A stretch of DNA of 64,000 nt from Clostridiales bacterium. Lineage in GTDB: Bacteria; Bacillota; Clostridia; Christensenellales; Christensenellaceae. Below the pieces are notes generated by a model that had not been told where the DNA came from, did no database searches, and saw only the letters and a list, made by a program, of their open reading frames with translations. Within the stretch, counting starts at the first letter, position 1, and the number at the start of each line of letters is the position of its first letter. A program made the position numbers and the translations under genes. Of the stretch, positions 1-8,849 are shown one piece after another. The stretch is from positions 1-64,000 of the forward strand of contig SVGZ01000008.1 of NCBI GenBank assembly GCA_015056045.1. The letters run 5' to 3'.

Positions 1-1
1 C

Positions 2-121
2 ATTAGGGAACTCTATGACGATATTGCCATCGACAATTCTTCTGTTGCGCTATTCCTTAAATGTGGGTTTGTTGAAGTTCTGCGAACCACCGAGTATGTT
101 TTAGTAAAAAAGGAATTGTGA
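2..121 (+). CDS. GNAT-family acetyltransferase, C-terminal end only
   Basis: The reading frame is open from the window edge and ends at a TGA at 119-121. The 39 visible residues contain the segment SSVALFLKCGF followed by a short beta strand (TEYVLVKKEL). This matches the end of GNAT N-acetyltransferases, where a helix of the form A..FY.K.GF closes the acetyl-CoA site. Substrate and N-terminus lie outside the window. The A/T-rich codon use resembles the next gene. Family assignment is inferred from a short fragment. Confidence 0.6.
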   Translation: MRELYDDIAIDNSSVALFLKCGFVEVLRTTEYVLVKKEL

Positions 122-172
122 GTTTAATAAATTCCAATTTTTCGAACAGACTCAAGACCACACTTAAATCTA

Positions 173-191
173 TAATTCTGTTATAATCAAT
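173..191 (+). promoter_or_regulatory. Extended -10 promoter for the TPR-like gene
   Basis: A perfect TATAAT at 182-187 is preceded by TGT, giving an extended -10 element (TGTTATAAT). No good -35 box lies at the usual distance. The start codon at 208 follows a GAGG ribosome site. Confidence 0.5.
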
Positions 192-207
192 TTGTGAGGT
201 AAATTGA

Positions 208-885
208 ATGGGAAAAATAGATGAATTTGAGCAAAACCTCATTAAGCAAGGCATGACGGATGATGATTTTATTGAATATGGAAAACTGCTCAAACGAGTT
301 AGAGGTAATTTCTTAAAACGCCAACACTGTTATACAACGGCTATTCAGTTTCCCCGCAAATATGCTGAACAGGCAGTAAAGCTCATACAATATGGTTTGG
401 AAAACTTTGAAGATGATTGGTTTTCCACATACACATCTTATTTGTATATGGGGCATATTTATGAAGGAATAAGCAATTATCAAAAAGCGTATGCATCCTA
501 TTTATTGGCGAAAGAGGCTCTTGGCGCGGAGAATCCTGAATATGTTGCAGAGTTATCCAAGAATCTTTTGTGGATGAAGCTGCATATAGATTCCTTCAAA
601 TATTCGGTGGAATTGGAAGAGTATCTCTCTTGCTATGAGGAGGAAACAGATGTTTTTTCAAAAGCCTTTGTAAATACTGAATTTATGGTCGCTGTTGCTA
701 ATATAGTGATTTCGGTATATCATGGCAATATCACCGAAGCAAGACAATTTCATAAAAAGGCAAAAGAAATATGCAAGCCAAATTATTTAGGGAAATTGTA
801 TCAAATTTTGCTCAAACACAATTATCGCGAATCACTTAATACGACGCCTGAGGCGATTGCATTTGTGCGACAGCTTAAACTTTAG
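208..885 (+). CDS. Hypothetical protein, probable TPR-like helical repeat
   Basis: A 225-residue soluble protein with no signal peptide or membrane segment. Pairs of amphipathic helices with TPR-like spacing are visible, for example around residues 68-100 (YTSYLYMGHIYEGISNYQ then a helix with AYASYLLAKEAL) and again near 160-200 (ANIVISVYHGNITEARQFHK). I do not recognise a named family. Tetratricopeptide-type repeats usually mediate protein contacts, so a binding role is the only reasonable guess. GAGG lies 8 nt upstream of the ATG, and an extended -10 promoter sits at 182. Base composition is more A/T-rich than the hydrogenase genes that follow, which could indicate transfer. It ends at a strong hairpin shared with hydA. 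Confidence 0.7.
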   Translation: MGKIDEFEQNLIKQGMTDDDFIEYGKLLKRVRGNFLKRQHCYTTAIQFPRKYAEQAVKLIQYGLENFEDDWFSTYTSYLYMGHIYEGISNYQKAYASYLLAKEALGAENPEYVAELSKNLLWMKLHIDSFKYSVELEEYLSCYEEETDVFSKAFVNTEFMVAVANIVISVYHGNITEARQFHKKAKEICKPNYLGKLYQILLKHNYRESLNTTPEAIAFVRQLKL

Positions 886-945
886 AAAGTTAAGTATCTT
901 CAATTCATCCAACAGCAAGAACTTCCTTTATATCATATAAACAAT

Positions 946-980
946 AAAAAACCAAGCTGCAAAATGCAGCTTGGTTTTTT
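946..980. terminator. Bidirectional intrinsic terminator
   Basis: A 15-bp inverted repeat (arms 946-960 and 966-980, loop AAAAT) begins with an A-run and ends with a T-run, so it works on both strands. It separates the convergent TPR-like gene (+) and hydA (-). Confidence 0.92.
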
Positions 981-999
981 GTTTATGAACTCGTTTTTC

Positions 1000-2724
1000 T
1001 TAGAAGCGATCTCTTGCAACGTATGTTGTGTGGAGAGCTTCGTGAGCTTTGTGGCTGCCGGGTTCGCCGAAATATTCAGCGTACAGGGTCTTGATAGCCT
1101 CATTTTCATGGGACTTACGGACTTCCTTAGCAGCGTCGTTGTTGTAGAGAGCTTTTGCACGCATAGCCTTCAGATCGTTGAAGTTGTAAACTTCAGAGGG
1201 CTGTGTGGGCTGACCACCACCGTTTACGCAGCCGCCGGGGCAAGCCATGATTTCGATGAAGGTGTAGTTCTTTTCGCCGCTCTTAACAGCTTCGAGGACT
1301 TTCTTAGCATTAGCAAGACCGGATGCAACGCATACGCTTACTGTAAGACCGCCAACTTCATAGGTAGCTTCTTTGATGCCTGCTGTGCCGCGAACTTCTG
1401 TGAATTCGAGGTTGCCAAGCTGTTCGCCTGTGATCTTTTCAACAGCTGTTCTGAGTGCAGCTTCCATAACGCCGCCTGTTGCGCCGAAGATAACAGCAGC
1501 ACCTGTGGATCTGCCGAGCGGATCATCGAACTGTTCATCGGGAAGATTTGCGAAGTCGATGCCTGCTTTGCGGATCATGCGGGCAAGTTCTTTTGTTGTG
1601 ATGGAGTGGTCTACATCTGCATAACCGGAAGCGCTCTGATCAGCACGGCCGATTTCGAATTTCTTCGCTGTGCAGGGCATGACGGATACGGAAACAATAT
1701 CCTTCGGGTCGATGTTGTTCTTTTCAGCATAGTATGTCTTAAGAACAGCGCCGAACATCTGCTGCGGAGATTTGCAGGTGGAGAGATTCGGGATCATTTC
1801 GGGATAGAAATGTTCGCAATATTTGATCCAGCCGGGAGAGCAGGATGTGATCATCGGGAGAACGCCGCCGTTCTGTACACGGCCGATAAGTTCGTTTGCT
1901 TCTTCCATGATGGTGAGGTCAGCTGCGAAGTTGGTATCGAAAACTTTGTCGAAGCCGAGTCTTCTTAAAGCAGCAACCATCTTGCCTTCAACATCTGTGC
2001 CGATCGGGAGACCGAATTCTTCGCCAAGAGCTGCACGAACAGCCGGAGCTGTCTGTACGACGACATGCTTTTCTTTCTGGCCAAGAGCAGCCCAAACACC
2101 AGCTGTGCTGTCTTTTTCCATGAGAGCGCCTGTCGGGCAAACACGGACGCACTGGCCGCAGCCAACGCAGGAGATGTCTGCGAGGTCACGATCGAATGCT
2201 GTGTTGATGTATGTTGCGAAACCGCGGTTTACCGGGCCGATAGCGCCGATGCCCTGGTTAGCCTGGCATACAGCGATGCAGCGACGGCAAAGGATGCACT
2301 TGTTGTTGTCGCGGATGAAATAGGGAGCGGAATCATCGATCGGGTACTCTTTGCGGTAGCCTTCGTAATGTGTTTCGTCAACACCCATTTCGTTGCAGAG
2401 CTGCTGGAATTCGCACTTGCCGCTCTTTTCGCAGGAAAGGCACTTCTTGTTGTGAACGGAGAGGAGAAGTTCCAGGTTGTTCTTACGAGCGCGGAATACG
2501 CGGTCGGAATTTGTAACGATGTTCATGCCTTCTTCAGCTTTGATGACGCAGGAAGCGACAAGTCGGCCGTTTGCTTCAACGAGGCAGATACGGCAAGCGC
2601 CGATCTCGTTGATTTCTTTGAGCCAGCAGAGTGTCGGGATCTTAACGCCAACTTTGCGGCATGCTTCAAGTATGGTAAGGCCTTCTTCTACTTCATAGGG
2701 CAGGCCATTAACGGTAATTTTCAT
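1000..2724 (-). CDS. hydA: [FeFe] hydrogenase catalytic subunit (HydA/HndD type)
   Basis: A 574-residue catalytic subunit of a multimeric cytoplasmic [FeFe] hydrogenase that makes or consumes H2. In order: a [2Fe-2S] ferredoxin-like domain (C33, C44, C47, C59), a His-Cys [4Fe-4S] site (H91, C95, C98, C104), two ferredoxin clusters (C143/146/149/153 and C186/189/192/196), and the H-cluster domain. All three H-cluster signatures are intact: TSCSPGW at C295, MPCTAKK at C351 and MACPGGCVNGGGQP at C495/C499. It lies 15 nt after hydB in the same operon. In characterised trimeric enzymes such as Thermotoga HydABC this subunit receives electrons from NADH and ferredoxin together; bifurcation here is inferred from the subunit set. 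No hydE, hydF or hydG maturase gene is in the window. Confidence 0.95.
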   Translation of the reverse strand: MKITVNGLPYEVEEGLTILEACRKVGVKIPTLCWLKEINEIGACRICLVEANGRLVASCVIKAEEGMNIVTNSDRVFRARKNNLELLLSVHNKKCLSCEKSGKCEFQQLCNEMGVDETHYEGYRKEYPIDDSAPYFIRDNNKCILCRRCIAVCQANQGIGAIGPVNRGFATYINTAFDRDLADISCVGCGQCVRVCPTGALMEKDSTAGVWAALGQKEKHVVVQTAPAVRAALGEEFGLPIGTDVEGKMVAALRRLGFDKVFDTNFAADLTIMEEANELIGRVQNGGVLPMITSCSPGWIKYCEHFYPEMIPNLSTCKSPQQMFGAVLKTYYAEKNNIDPKDIVSVSVMPCTAKKFEIGRADQSASGYADVDHSITTKELARMIRKAGIDFANLPDEQFDDPLGRSTGAAVIFGATGGVMEAALRTAVEKITGEQLGNLEFTEVRGTAGIKEATYEVGGLTVSVCVASGLANAKKVLEAVKSGEKNYTFIEIMACPGGCVNGGGQPTQPSEVYNFNDLKAMRAKALYNNDAAKEVRKSHENEAIKTLYAEYFGEPGSHKAHEALHTTYVARDRF

Positions 2725-2739
2725 AAAAAGGCTCCCTTC

Positions 2740-4593
2740 TTATTTCTTGATGATAGCGCCGAATTTGCACTTTTCGATACAAGCGCCGCACTTGAGGCAC
2801 TTAGCGGTATCGATCGTATGCGGATTGCGAACTGTTCCGGAAATAGCACCGGCGGGGCAAACTCTGGAGCAGAGTGTGCAGCCTTTGCACTTGTCGGGTT
2901 CGATGAAGTACTGGAGCAGAGCTTTGCAGACGCCAGCCGGGCACTTCTTATCGACGATGTGAGCGATGTATTCGTCACGGAAGTAACGGAGTGTGGAAAG
3001 AACCGGGTTCGGAGCTGTCTGGCCGAGTGCGCAGAGGGAGCTGGACTGGATATGAGCTGCGAGCTCTTCGAGTCTGTCGAGGTCTTCCATTTCGCCGTTG
3101 CCGCTTGTGATCTTGTCGAGGATCTCAAGAAGTCTCTTCATACCGATACGGCATGCTGTGCACTTGCCGCAGCTTTCATCGATGGTGAATTCGAGGAAGA
3201 ACTTAGCGATGTCTACCATACAGGTTTCTTCGTCCATGATGATGAGACCGCCGGAACCAACGATGGAACCAACTGCTTTTAAGCTTGCGTATTCGATCGG
3301 TGTATCAATGAGGGAAGCCGGGATGCAGCCGCCGGAAGGACCACCGGCCTGTGCAGCCTTGAACTTCTTGCCGCCGGGGATGCCGCCGCCGATTTCTTCA
3401 ACAACTGTGCGGAGTGTTGTACCCATCGGGATTTCTGCGAGACCTGTGTGGTTGATCTTGCCGCCGAGAGCGAATACTTTTGTACCTCTTGCACCTTCGG
3501 GACCATACTGTGCATACCATTCGCCGCCTTTTGTTAAGATCTGCGGAATGACGGAGTATGTTTCAACGTTGTTGAGAAGTGTGGGCTTTTCAAAGAGACC
3601 CTGGTTTGCCGGGAACGGAGGACGTACTCTGGGTTCGCCGCGCTTGCCTTCGATGGATCTCATAAGAGCTGTTTCTTCGCCGCAAACGAATGCGCCTGCG
3701 CCAAGACGGAGCTCGATATCGAAATCGAAGCCTGTGCCGAGGATGTTCTTGCCGAGGAGACCAAGTTCTCTTGCCTGTTCGATAGCGATGGTGAGGTGTT
3801 CAACAGCGATCGGGTATTCAGCACGAACGTAGATGTAGCCCTGGTTGGAACCGACAACGTAGCCTGCGATTGTCATAGCTTCGAGTACGGAGTGCGGGTC
3901 ACCTTCGAGAACGGAACGGTTCATGAATGCACCCGGGTCGCCTTCGTCTGCGTTGCAGCATACGTATTTAACGTCGCCCTTAGCAGCTCTTGTGAACTTC
4001 CACTTTAAGTGTGTGGGGAAGCCAGCGCCGCCTCTGCCTTTCAGACCGGAGATTTCGAGTTCCTTTAAGATTTCGTCTGCGGACATGGTGAGGAGAGCTT
4101 TTGCCAGTGCCTGGTAGCCGTCTCTTGCGATGTAATGTTCGATGTTATCGGGAGCGATAACGCCGCAGTTACGGAGAACGACACGTTCCTGAGCGCTGTA
4201 GAAGGGTGTTTCTGTATATTTGAGGATGCCTTCGCCCTGAACTGTTTCTTCATAGAGGAGTTCACGGATCGGGTTGCCGCCGATGATGTGCTCATCGATG
4301 ATCCTTTCGATGTTTTCCATCTTAAGCTTGGAATAGAAGCAGCCATCGGGCTGTGTGATCATGATCGGGCCTAATGCGCAAAGACCGAAGCAGCCTGTCT
4401 TGATAACAGCAACTTTGTCTGCGAGACCTTTTTCGTTGATCTGTCTTACGAGTTCTTTATAAAGATCGATACTTCCGGAGGAAGTGCAGCCTGTACCGCC
4501 GCAGATAAGGATCTGCTGTTCATAGCCTTCCATCTGGGCTTTTGCAACTTCTTTTAAAGCATGAAGTTCAGCAAGTGTATTGATTTTGCTCAT
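2740..4593 (-). CDS. hydB: NuoF-like flavin subunit of [FeFe] hydrogenase (HydB/HndC type)
   Basis: About 617 residues that bind NAD(H) and FMN and pass electrons to HydA. Visible parts: an N-terminal thioredoxin-like [2Fe-2S] domain (CGGTGCTSSGS, GCFGLCALGP), the NuoF core with FMN/NAD loops (GRGGAGFP, NADEGDPGAFMNR), an SLBB-type segment, a [4Fe-4S] site (ESCGKCTACR) and two C-terminal ferredoxin clusters (CKGCTLCSRVCP, CLKCGACIEKC). This long fused form is typical of bifurcating hydrogenases, not of complex I. I prefer the ATG at 4593 to the one at 4599: GGGAGG at 4602-4607 is 8 nt from the former but only 2 nt from the latter. It is the middle gene of hydCBA. Confidence 0.95.
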   Translation of the reverse strand: MSKINTLAELHALKEVAKAQMEGYEQQILICGGTGCTSSGSIDLYKELVRQINEKGLADKVAVIKTGCFGLCALGPIMITQPDGCFYSKLKMENIERIIDEHIIGGNPIRELLYEETVQGEGILKYTETPFYSAQERVVLRNCGVIAPDNIEHYIARDGYQALAKALLTMSADEILKELEISGLKGRGGAGFPTHLKWKFTRAAKGDVKYVCCNADEGDPGAFMNRSVLEGDPHSVLEAMTIAGYVVGSNQGYIYVRAEYPIAVEHLTIAIEQARELGLLGKNILGTGFDFDIELRLGAGAFVCGEETALMRSIEGKRGEPRVRPPFPANQGLFEKPTLLNNVETYSVIPQILTKGGEWYAQYGPEGARGTKVFALGGKINHTGLAEIPMGTTLRTVVEEIGGGIPGGKKFKAAQAGGPSGGCIPASLIDTPIEYASLKAVGSIVGSGGLIIMDEETCMVDIAKFFLEFTIDESCGKCTACRIGMKRLLEILDKITSGNGEMEDLDRLEELAAHIQSSSLCALGQTAPNPVLSTLRYFRDEYIAHIVDKKCPAGVCKALLQYFIEPDKCKGCTLCSRVCPAGAISGTVRNPHTIDTAKCLKCGACIEKCKFGAIIKK

Positions 4594-4608
4594 TGTCATA
4601 TCCTCCCT

Positions 4609-5112
4609 TTAGTCCTGATACTCTGCGAGGATCTTGTCAACATCATCCGGAACGAGGTTGCCATAGACCTTTTCGTTGATCGTCAAAACGGGTGCAAGAC
4701 CGCAAGCGCCGATGCAGCGGCAAGCTTCGAGGGAGAACTTACCATCGGGTGTGCATTCGCCTGCGCCGATGCCGAGTTTTTCGGAAAGTCTGTCGAAGAT
4801 AACGCCGGAGCCTTTTACGTAGCAAGCTGTACCGAGGCAAACGGAGATTCTGTACTTACCCTTCGGCTGGAGAGAGAAGAGAGAGTAGAATGTGACAACA
4901 CCATAAACATCGCTGAGAGAAACATCGAGGCCTTCTGCAACCATCTTCTGAACTTCGATGGGGAGATAGCCATAGATGCCCTGCGCTGCCTGAAGTACAG
5001 GCATAAGAGCGCCAGCCTGATCTTTATGCTGTTCGATGACTGCTTTCAAAGCAGCTTCCTGTTCGGGGGTGCCGTTGAATGCAGGACCGCCGCAGGAACA
5101 ATTGTTAGACAT
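4609..5112 (-). CDS. hydC: NuoE-like [2Fe-2S] subunit of [FeFe] hydrogenase (HydC/HndA type)
   Basis: A 167-residue thioredoxin-fold [2Fe-2S] subunit, first gene of hydCBA. The helical N-terminus with ALMPVLQAAQGIYGYLP and the cluster ligands CLGTAC and EACRCIGACGLAP match NuoE/HydC. It carries electrons between the flavin subunit and the hydrogenase. The chosen ATG gives MSNNCSCGG with GGAGG 7 nt upstream; an upstream in-frame start at 5163 would run almost into the promoter and has no ribosome site. The Cys-rich start (CSC) is unusual for the family but short. Confidence 0.93.
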   Translation of the reverse strand: MSNNCSCGGPAFNGTPEQEAALKAVIEQHKDQAGALMPVLQAAQGIYGYLPIEVQKMVAEGLDVSLSDVYGVVTFYSLFSLQPKGKYRISVCLGTACYVKGSGVIFDRLSEKLGIGAGECTPDGKFSLEACRCIGACGLAPVLTINEKVYGNLVPDDVDKILAEYQD

Positions 5113-5175
5113 ACAATATCCTCCTTGAAAATCGTTTGAATTTTCCAAAATTGCTATATACAAACTTCTGTGTTC

Positions 5176-5204
5176 ATTTTATCACGAAATGCCTGTAATT
5201 TCAA
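5176..5204 (-). promoter_or_regulatory. Promoter of hydCBA
   Basis: On the minus strand TTGAAA (5199-5204) and TAAAAT (5176-5181) are separated by exactly 17 nt, as expected for the main sigma factor. The predicted start leaves a leader of about 57 nt before hydC. Confidence 0.7.
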
Positions 5205-5640
5205 TTCTTCAGTGCCGAAAAATGCGGATAGACGGGGATTTTTGCGGATGCATAACAGTTTTTGCAATATTGCATTTTTGTCATATTTCAAGAAATTTTC
5301 CTAAGAAAGAAAACGAAAAGTGTTGCATTTATTACATAAAAATATCTGCTCAAAGGTTTGAATATTGCGCTGTTTATACATAGGTAAAACTTTGTTTTGT
5401 CCGTAAAATACGGGCTTTTTTTATTTGCAAAGCCCCTGATTTGCAAAGGATTTATACATAGAAAAACGAGTTTGTGAACAAAAAGTTAAATTTCCTTAAC
5501 CGAAAAGGCGCACGATAGGGAAATTGCAGTTTCATTTGTCGATAATTGCAAATTTTGTGATTTTATTGTCAAAATGATAGGGAAAACAAATAAAAAATAT
5601 TTTTTTCTCTCAAAAATTTACAATATTTATTTTTGGCAAT
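5205..5640. other. A/T-rich intergenic region without a supported gene
   Basis: About 435 bases between the hydC promoter and the terminator of the aldo/keto reductase cluster. It holds a short hairpin (CCGTA-AAA-TACGG, 5401-5413) followed by a T-run on the plus strand. It also has two copies of TTTATACATAG (near 5373 and 5450) and two copies of GATAGGGAAA (near 5513 and 5577). Short open frames lack ribosome sites. It may contain regulatory sites for hydCBA, but none can be named with confidence. Confidence 0.4.
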
Positions 5641-5668
5641 AAAAAAACCGGCAGAGCTGCTGCCGGTT
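5640..5668 (-). terminator. Intrinsic terminator of the aldo/keto reductase cluster
   Basis: Read on the minus strand, AACCGGCAGC and its complement (5646-5668) form a G/C-rich hairpin followed by seven T residues. It lies 12 nt after the last reductase stop codon. Confidence 0.9.
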
Positions 5669-5680
5669 GATCTTTTGGTT

Positions 5681-6706
5681 TTAGTAGTTCAGCTGAATAC
5701 CCGGAACATCGAGTTTGATATCATCGAGCCATTCGACTTCTTCGGGTGTGAGGTCAAAGTTTGCACCAGCCATGGTATCCATGAGCTGATCCATATTGCT
5801 CGTTCCGAAGATGACGCCGCACTGTACCTTATTGCAGGTGAGATATGCATTTGCGACCATGGTTGCGGTTACGCCCGGATGAGCTTCGCAATATTCGAGG
5901 ATCTTCGCATATTTTGCTCTGTTTTCGGGGCAGTCGAACATCTTTCTTCTGGGGGATAATGTTTCCCATGTTTCTTCGCCGCTGTAAAGCTTGCTGAAGA
6001 GGCCCTTTGCCTGTGCGGTGAAAGCGATAACGGGGATCGGTGTTTCAAGATACTGCTGGTAAAGTGCAGGCTCTGTGATCGGGTTCATGATGGAAAGCGT
6101 TGCATCGGCTCTTCTTGCGAAATCTGTATAAGCATATGCCCACTGAATTTCGGAAATGCTGATCTCTGCCTGACCTTTGCTCTGTGCATAGGCATTTGCT
6201 TCGCGGATACGATCCATAGACCAGTTGGATACGCCGATCGCACGGACTTTGCCTGTCTTTGCGATCATGTCAAGTGTATCCATGATATAGGAAACGGGCA
6301 GTGTTTTGTCGTCTCTGTGGAGCATATAGACATCGATCGTCTTGAGGCCGAGTCTGTCATAGCTTGTATAGAAATCGCCAAGGATCGCTTCTCTTGTTGT
6401 GCGGAAGCGGATCATGCGGTTTTCGCTGTCGAGATCGGGGAAGCCGCCTTTTGTCAGGACGTAAACTTTGCCTTCGAGGTTTCTTGCGCGGATGTAATCG
6501 CCGACTGCCTGTTCTGCCAGGCCGTTGTCATAGAATCGCGCGGTATCAAAGAAGTTGCCGCCCATTTCGATGTATTTATCCATCATTTCAAAAACGAATT
6601 CGTTGCCTAAATTTCTTGCTTTTCTGCCGAGGCCGCTTGCACCAAGGATGAGCTTCGTTGCCTGAATTTCGCCGCCGTCGAGCGTTTTAATTTTTAAGTA
6701 CTGCAT
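5681..6706 (-). CDS. Aldo/keto reductase, paralogue 1 of 5 (last in cluster)
   Basis: A 341-residue NAD(P)H-dependent aldo/keto reductase with a TIM-barrel fold. The catalytic tetrad is visible as D54 and Y59 (FFDTARFYD), K86 (VLTKGG) and H130 (YMLHRDD). The cofactor-contacting segment IGVSNWS and the C-terminal phosphate-binding region (GVIFGTSNMDQL) are present. Such enzymes reduce aldehydes or ketones, including sugar-derived carbonyls; the substrate is not predictable. It is the most downstream copy of the array and has a longer tail (KLDVPGIQLNY) in place of the IEKYL ending of three sisters. AGGAG precedes the ATG. Confidence 0.88.
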   Translation of the reverse strand: MQYLKIKTLDGGEIQATKLILGASGLGRKARNLGNEFVFEMMDKYIEMGGNFFDTARFYDNGLAEQAVGDYIRARNLEGKVYVLTKGGFPDLDSENRMIRFRTTREAILGDFYTSYDRLGLKTIDVYMLHRDDKTLPVSYIMDTLDMIAKTGKVRAIGVSNWSMDRIREANAYAQSKGQAEISISEIQWAYAYTDFARRADATLSIMNPITEPALYQQYLETPIPVIAFTAQAKGLFSKLYSGEETWETLSPRRKMFDCPENRAKYAKILEYCEAHPGVTATMVANAYLTCNKVQCGVIFGTSNMDQLMDTMAGANFDLTPEEVEWLDDIKLDVPGIQLNY

Positions 6707-6730
6707 ATTGTTCTCCTGAAAATCCTTTGA

Positions 6731-7741
6731 TTATAAGTATTTTTCGATGTCGATATCGTCGAGCCATTCGACTTCTTCGGGTGTGAGTTCAAAATCTGCG
6801 CCCGCCATGGTGTCGAGGAGCTGATCCATATTGCTGGAACCGAAGATAACACCTGTCTCAACCTTGTTGCAGGTAAGGTATGCGTTTGCGACCATGGTTG
6901 CGGTTACGCCCGGGTGAGTATCGCAATATTCGAGGATCTTCGCATATTTTGCCTTATTTTCTGCGCAGTTGTACATCTGTCTTCTTCTGCCGAGTGTTTC
7001 CCATGTTTCCTTGCCGCTGTAGAGGTAGCTGAAAAGACCGCTTGCCTGTGCGGTGAAAGCGATGACCGGAACAGGTGTTTCAAGATACTGCTGATAGAGT
7101 GACGGTTCTGTGATCGGGTTCATGATAGAAAGCGTTGCATCGGCTCTTCTTGCGAAATCTGTGTACGCATAGCTCCACTGAATTTCGGAAATGGCGATCT
7201 CTGCCTGACCTTTGCTTCTTGCATAGGCATTTGCTTCGCGGATTCTGTCCATCGACCAGTTGGAAACGCCGATCGCGCGGACAAGACCGGTTTTGGCAAT
7301 GATATCGAGTGTATCCATGATATAGGAAACGGGCAGTGTTTTATCATCGCGGTGGAGGATATAAACGTCGATCTTCTTCATGCGGAGTCTGTCATAGCTT
7401 GTGAAGAAGTCGCCAAGGATCGCTTCACGGCTTGTGCGGTAGCGGATCATGCGGAATTCGCTGTCGAGATCGGGGAAACCGCCTTTTGTCAAAACGTAGC
7501 ATTTGCCTTCAGCCTGTCTTGCCTGCATATAATCGCCGACAGTCTGTTCGCTTGTACCGCCGCCATAGGAACGTGCGGAATCGAGGAAGTTGCCGCCCAT
7601 TTCTCTGTATTTATCGATCATGGCGAAAGCAGCTTCGTTGCCCTGTGCCTTTGCAATGCGGCCGATGCCTGCTGCACCAAAGATGAGTTTGGAAAGATGG
7701 AGTTCGCCGCCGTCTAATGTTTTAACTGTCAAATACTGCAT
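6731..7741 (-). CDS. Aldo/keto reductase, paralogue 2 of 5
   Basis: A 336-residue aldo/keto reductase with the tetrad D54, Y59, K86, H130 (FLDSARSYG, VLTKGG, YILHRDD). It is nearly identical over long stretches to the copy at 8850-9860, including the middle of the barrel (residues about 120-225) and even the ribosome site GGAGGCAACAxATG. This indicates recent duplication or gene conversion. It differs at the active-site loop (SARSYGGGTSE against TARFYGFGASE), which may change substrate choice. The gap to paralogue 1 is 24 nt, so they are probably co-transcribed. Confidence 0.88.
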   Translation of the reverse strand: MQYLTVKTLDGGELHLSKLIFGAAGIGRIAKAQGNEAAFAMIDKYREMGGNFLDSARSYGGGTSEQTVGDYMQARQAEGKCYVLTKGGFPDLDSEFRMIRYRTSREAILGDFFTSYDRLRMKKIDVYILHRDDKTLPVSYIMDTLDIIAKTGLVRAIGVSNWSMDRIREANAYARSKGQAEIAISEIQWSYAYTDFARRADATLSIMNPITEPSLYQQYLETPVPVIAFTAQASGLFSYLYSGKETWETLGRRRQMYNCAENKAKYAKILEYCDTHPGVTATMVANAYLTCNKVETGVIFGSSNMDQLLDTMAGADFELTPEEVEWLDDIDIEKYL

Positions 7742-7766
7742 GTGTTGCCTCCTTTAATGGATATTC

Positions 7767-8777
7767 TCAGAGATATTTTTCGATGTCGATATCGTCGAGC
7801 CATTCGACTTCTTCGGGTGTAAGGGTAAAATCTGCACTGGTGAGTGTGTCTTCGAGCTGTGCCTTAGTGCGGGAGCTGAAGATGAGGCCGGTTTCGAGTT
7901 TGTTGCAGGTGAGGTATGCGTTTGCGATCATGGTTGCAGTTACGCCGGGATGTGCTTCGCAATATTCGAGGATCTTTGCATATTTCGCTTTATTTTCAGC
8001 GCAATTATAGGCATCTCTGCCGCCGCGGAGTGTTTCCCATGTCTCTTCGCCGCTGTAAAGCTTGCTGAAAAGACCTCTTGCCTGTGCGGTGAAAGCGATG
8101 ACCGGGATCGGTGTTTCGAGGTACTGCTGATAGAGAGCAGGCTCAGTGATCGGGTTCATGATGGAAAGGGTTGCATCGGCTCTTCTTGCAAAGTCTGTAT
8201 ATGCATATGCCCACTGGATCTCGGAAATGGCGATCTCTGCCTGGCCTTTGCTTCTTGCATATTCGTTGGCTTCACGGATCCTGTCCATAGACCAGTTGGA
8301 AACGCCGATCGCACGGACGAGACCTGTTTTGGCGATCATATCGAGCGTATCCATGATATAGGAAACGGGCAGTGTCTTATCGTCGCGGTGAAGGATATAG
8401 ATATCGATCACTTTCATGCGGAGTCTGTCGTAGCTTGTGAAGAAGTCGCCAAGGATCGCTTCTCTTGTTGTGCGGTAGCGGATCATGCGGAACTGATCAT
8501 CAAGATCGGGGAAACCGCCTTTGGTTAAGACATGGACCTGTCCTTCGGCGCGTCTTGCCTGCATATAGTCGCCGACGATCTGTTCGCTTTCGCCGTAGCC
8601 ATAGAATCTTGCGGTATCGATGAAATTGCCGCCTTTTTCGCGGTAACTGTCTACCATTTCGAATGCAGCTTCTTTGCCGTCTCTTTTTGCGATGTCGCCG
8701 AGGCTGTCTGCGCCGTAGATGAGCTTGGAGAGTCTGAGTTCGCCGCCATCGAGAGTTTTAACGCTGAAATATTGCAT
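7767..8777 (-). CDS. Aldo/keto reductase, paralogue 3 of 5
   Basis: A 336-residue aldo/keto reductase with D54, Y59, K86 and H130 in the expected places. It is the most distinct of the four close copies at its two ends: the N-terminal loop reads YGADSLGDIAKRDG, and the cofactor phosphate-binding region reads LIFSSRTKAQLEDTL in place of the VIFGxxNMDQL of the sisters. That second change is in the region that contacts the NADP(H) 2'-phosphate, so cofactor preference could differ. The middle of the protein is almost the same as the sisters. Its ribosome site is AAAGGAAAG, unlike the GGAGG of its neighbours. It lies 25 nt upstream of paralogue 2. Confidence 0.87.
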   Translation of the reverse strand: MQYFSVKTLDGGELRLSKLIYGADSLGDIAKRDGKEAAFEMVDSYREKGGNFIDTARFYGYGESEQIVGDYMQARRAEGQVHVLTKGGFPDLDDQFRMIRYRTTREAILGDFFTSYDRLRMKVIDIYILHRDDKTLPVSYIMDTLDMIAKTGLVRAIGVSNWSMDRIREANEYARSKGQAEIAISEIQWAYAYTDFARRADATLSIMNPITEPALYQQYLETPIPVIAFTAQARGLFSKLYSGEETWETLRGGRDAYNCAENKAKYAKILEYCEAHPGVTATMIANAYLTCNKLETGLIFSSRTKAQLEDTLTSADFTLTPEEVEWLDDIDIEKYL

Positions 8778-8801
8778 AATAGATCTTTCCTTTTAATTTT
8801 G

Positions 8802-8834
8802 AAAGAGGTCCCGATATACGGGGCCTCTTTTTTT
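8802..8834. terminator. Hairpin terminator inside the reductase cluster
   Basis: An 11-bp stem (8802-8812 with 8820-8830, one G-U pair) has a long T-run on the plus strand and only TTTC on the minus strand. On the minus strand, where the reductases are read, it is probably a partial terminator that lowers expression of paralogues 1-3. Confidence 0.55.
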
Positions 8835-8849
8835 GAGAGTTAATTTAAC

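Noticed and set aside
964-3282. Long open frames on the plus strand opposite hydA and hydB (up to about 400 codons)
   Set aside because: They follow from the codon bias of the hydrogenase genes on the other strand, lack ribosome sites and show no recognisable domain.
5189-5383. 64-codon frame upstream of hydC
   Set aside because: No ribosome site, overlaps the hydC promoter, and has no recognisable features.
5401-5421. Short hairpin plus T-run as a terminator
   Set aside because: Only 5 bp with no gene upstream on that strand; kept as part of the unassigned intergenic region.
5465-5496. Rex-like operator TTGTGAA...TTAAATT upstream of the hydrogenase operon
   Set aside because: The half-sites are spaced wrongly and the second half does not match Rex, so no regulator is claimed.
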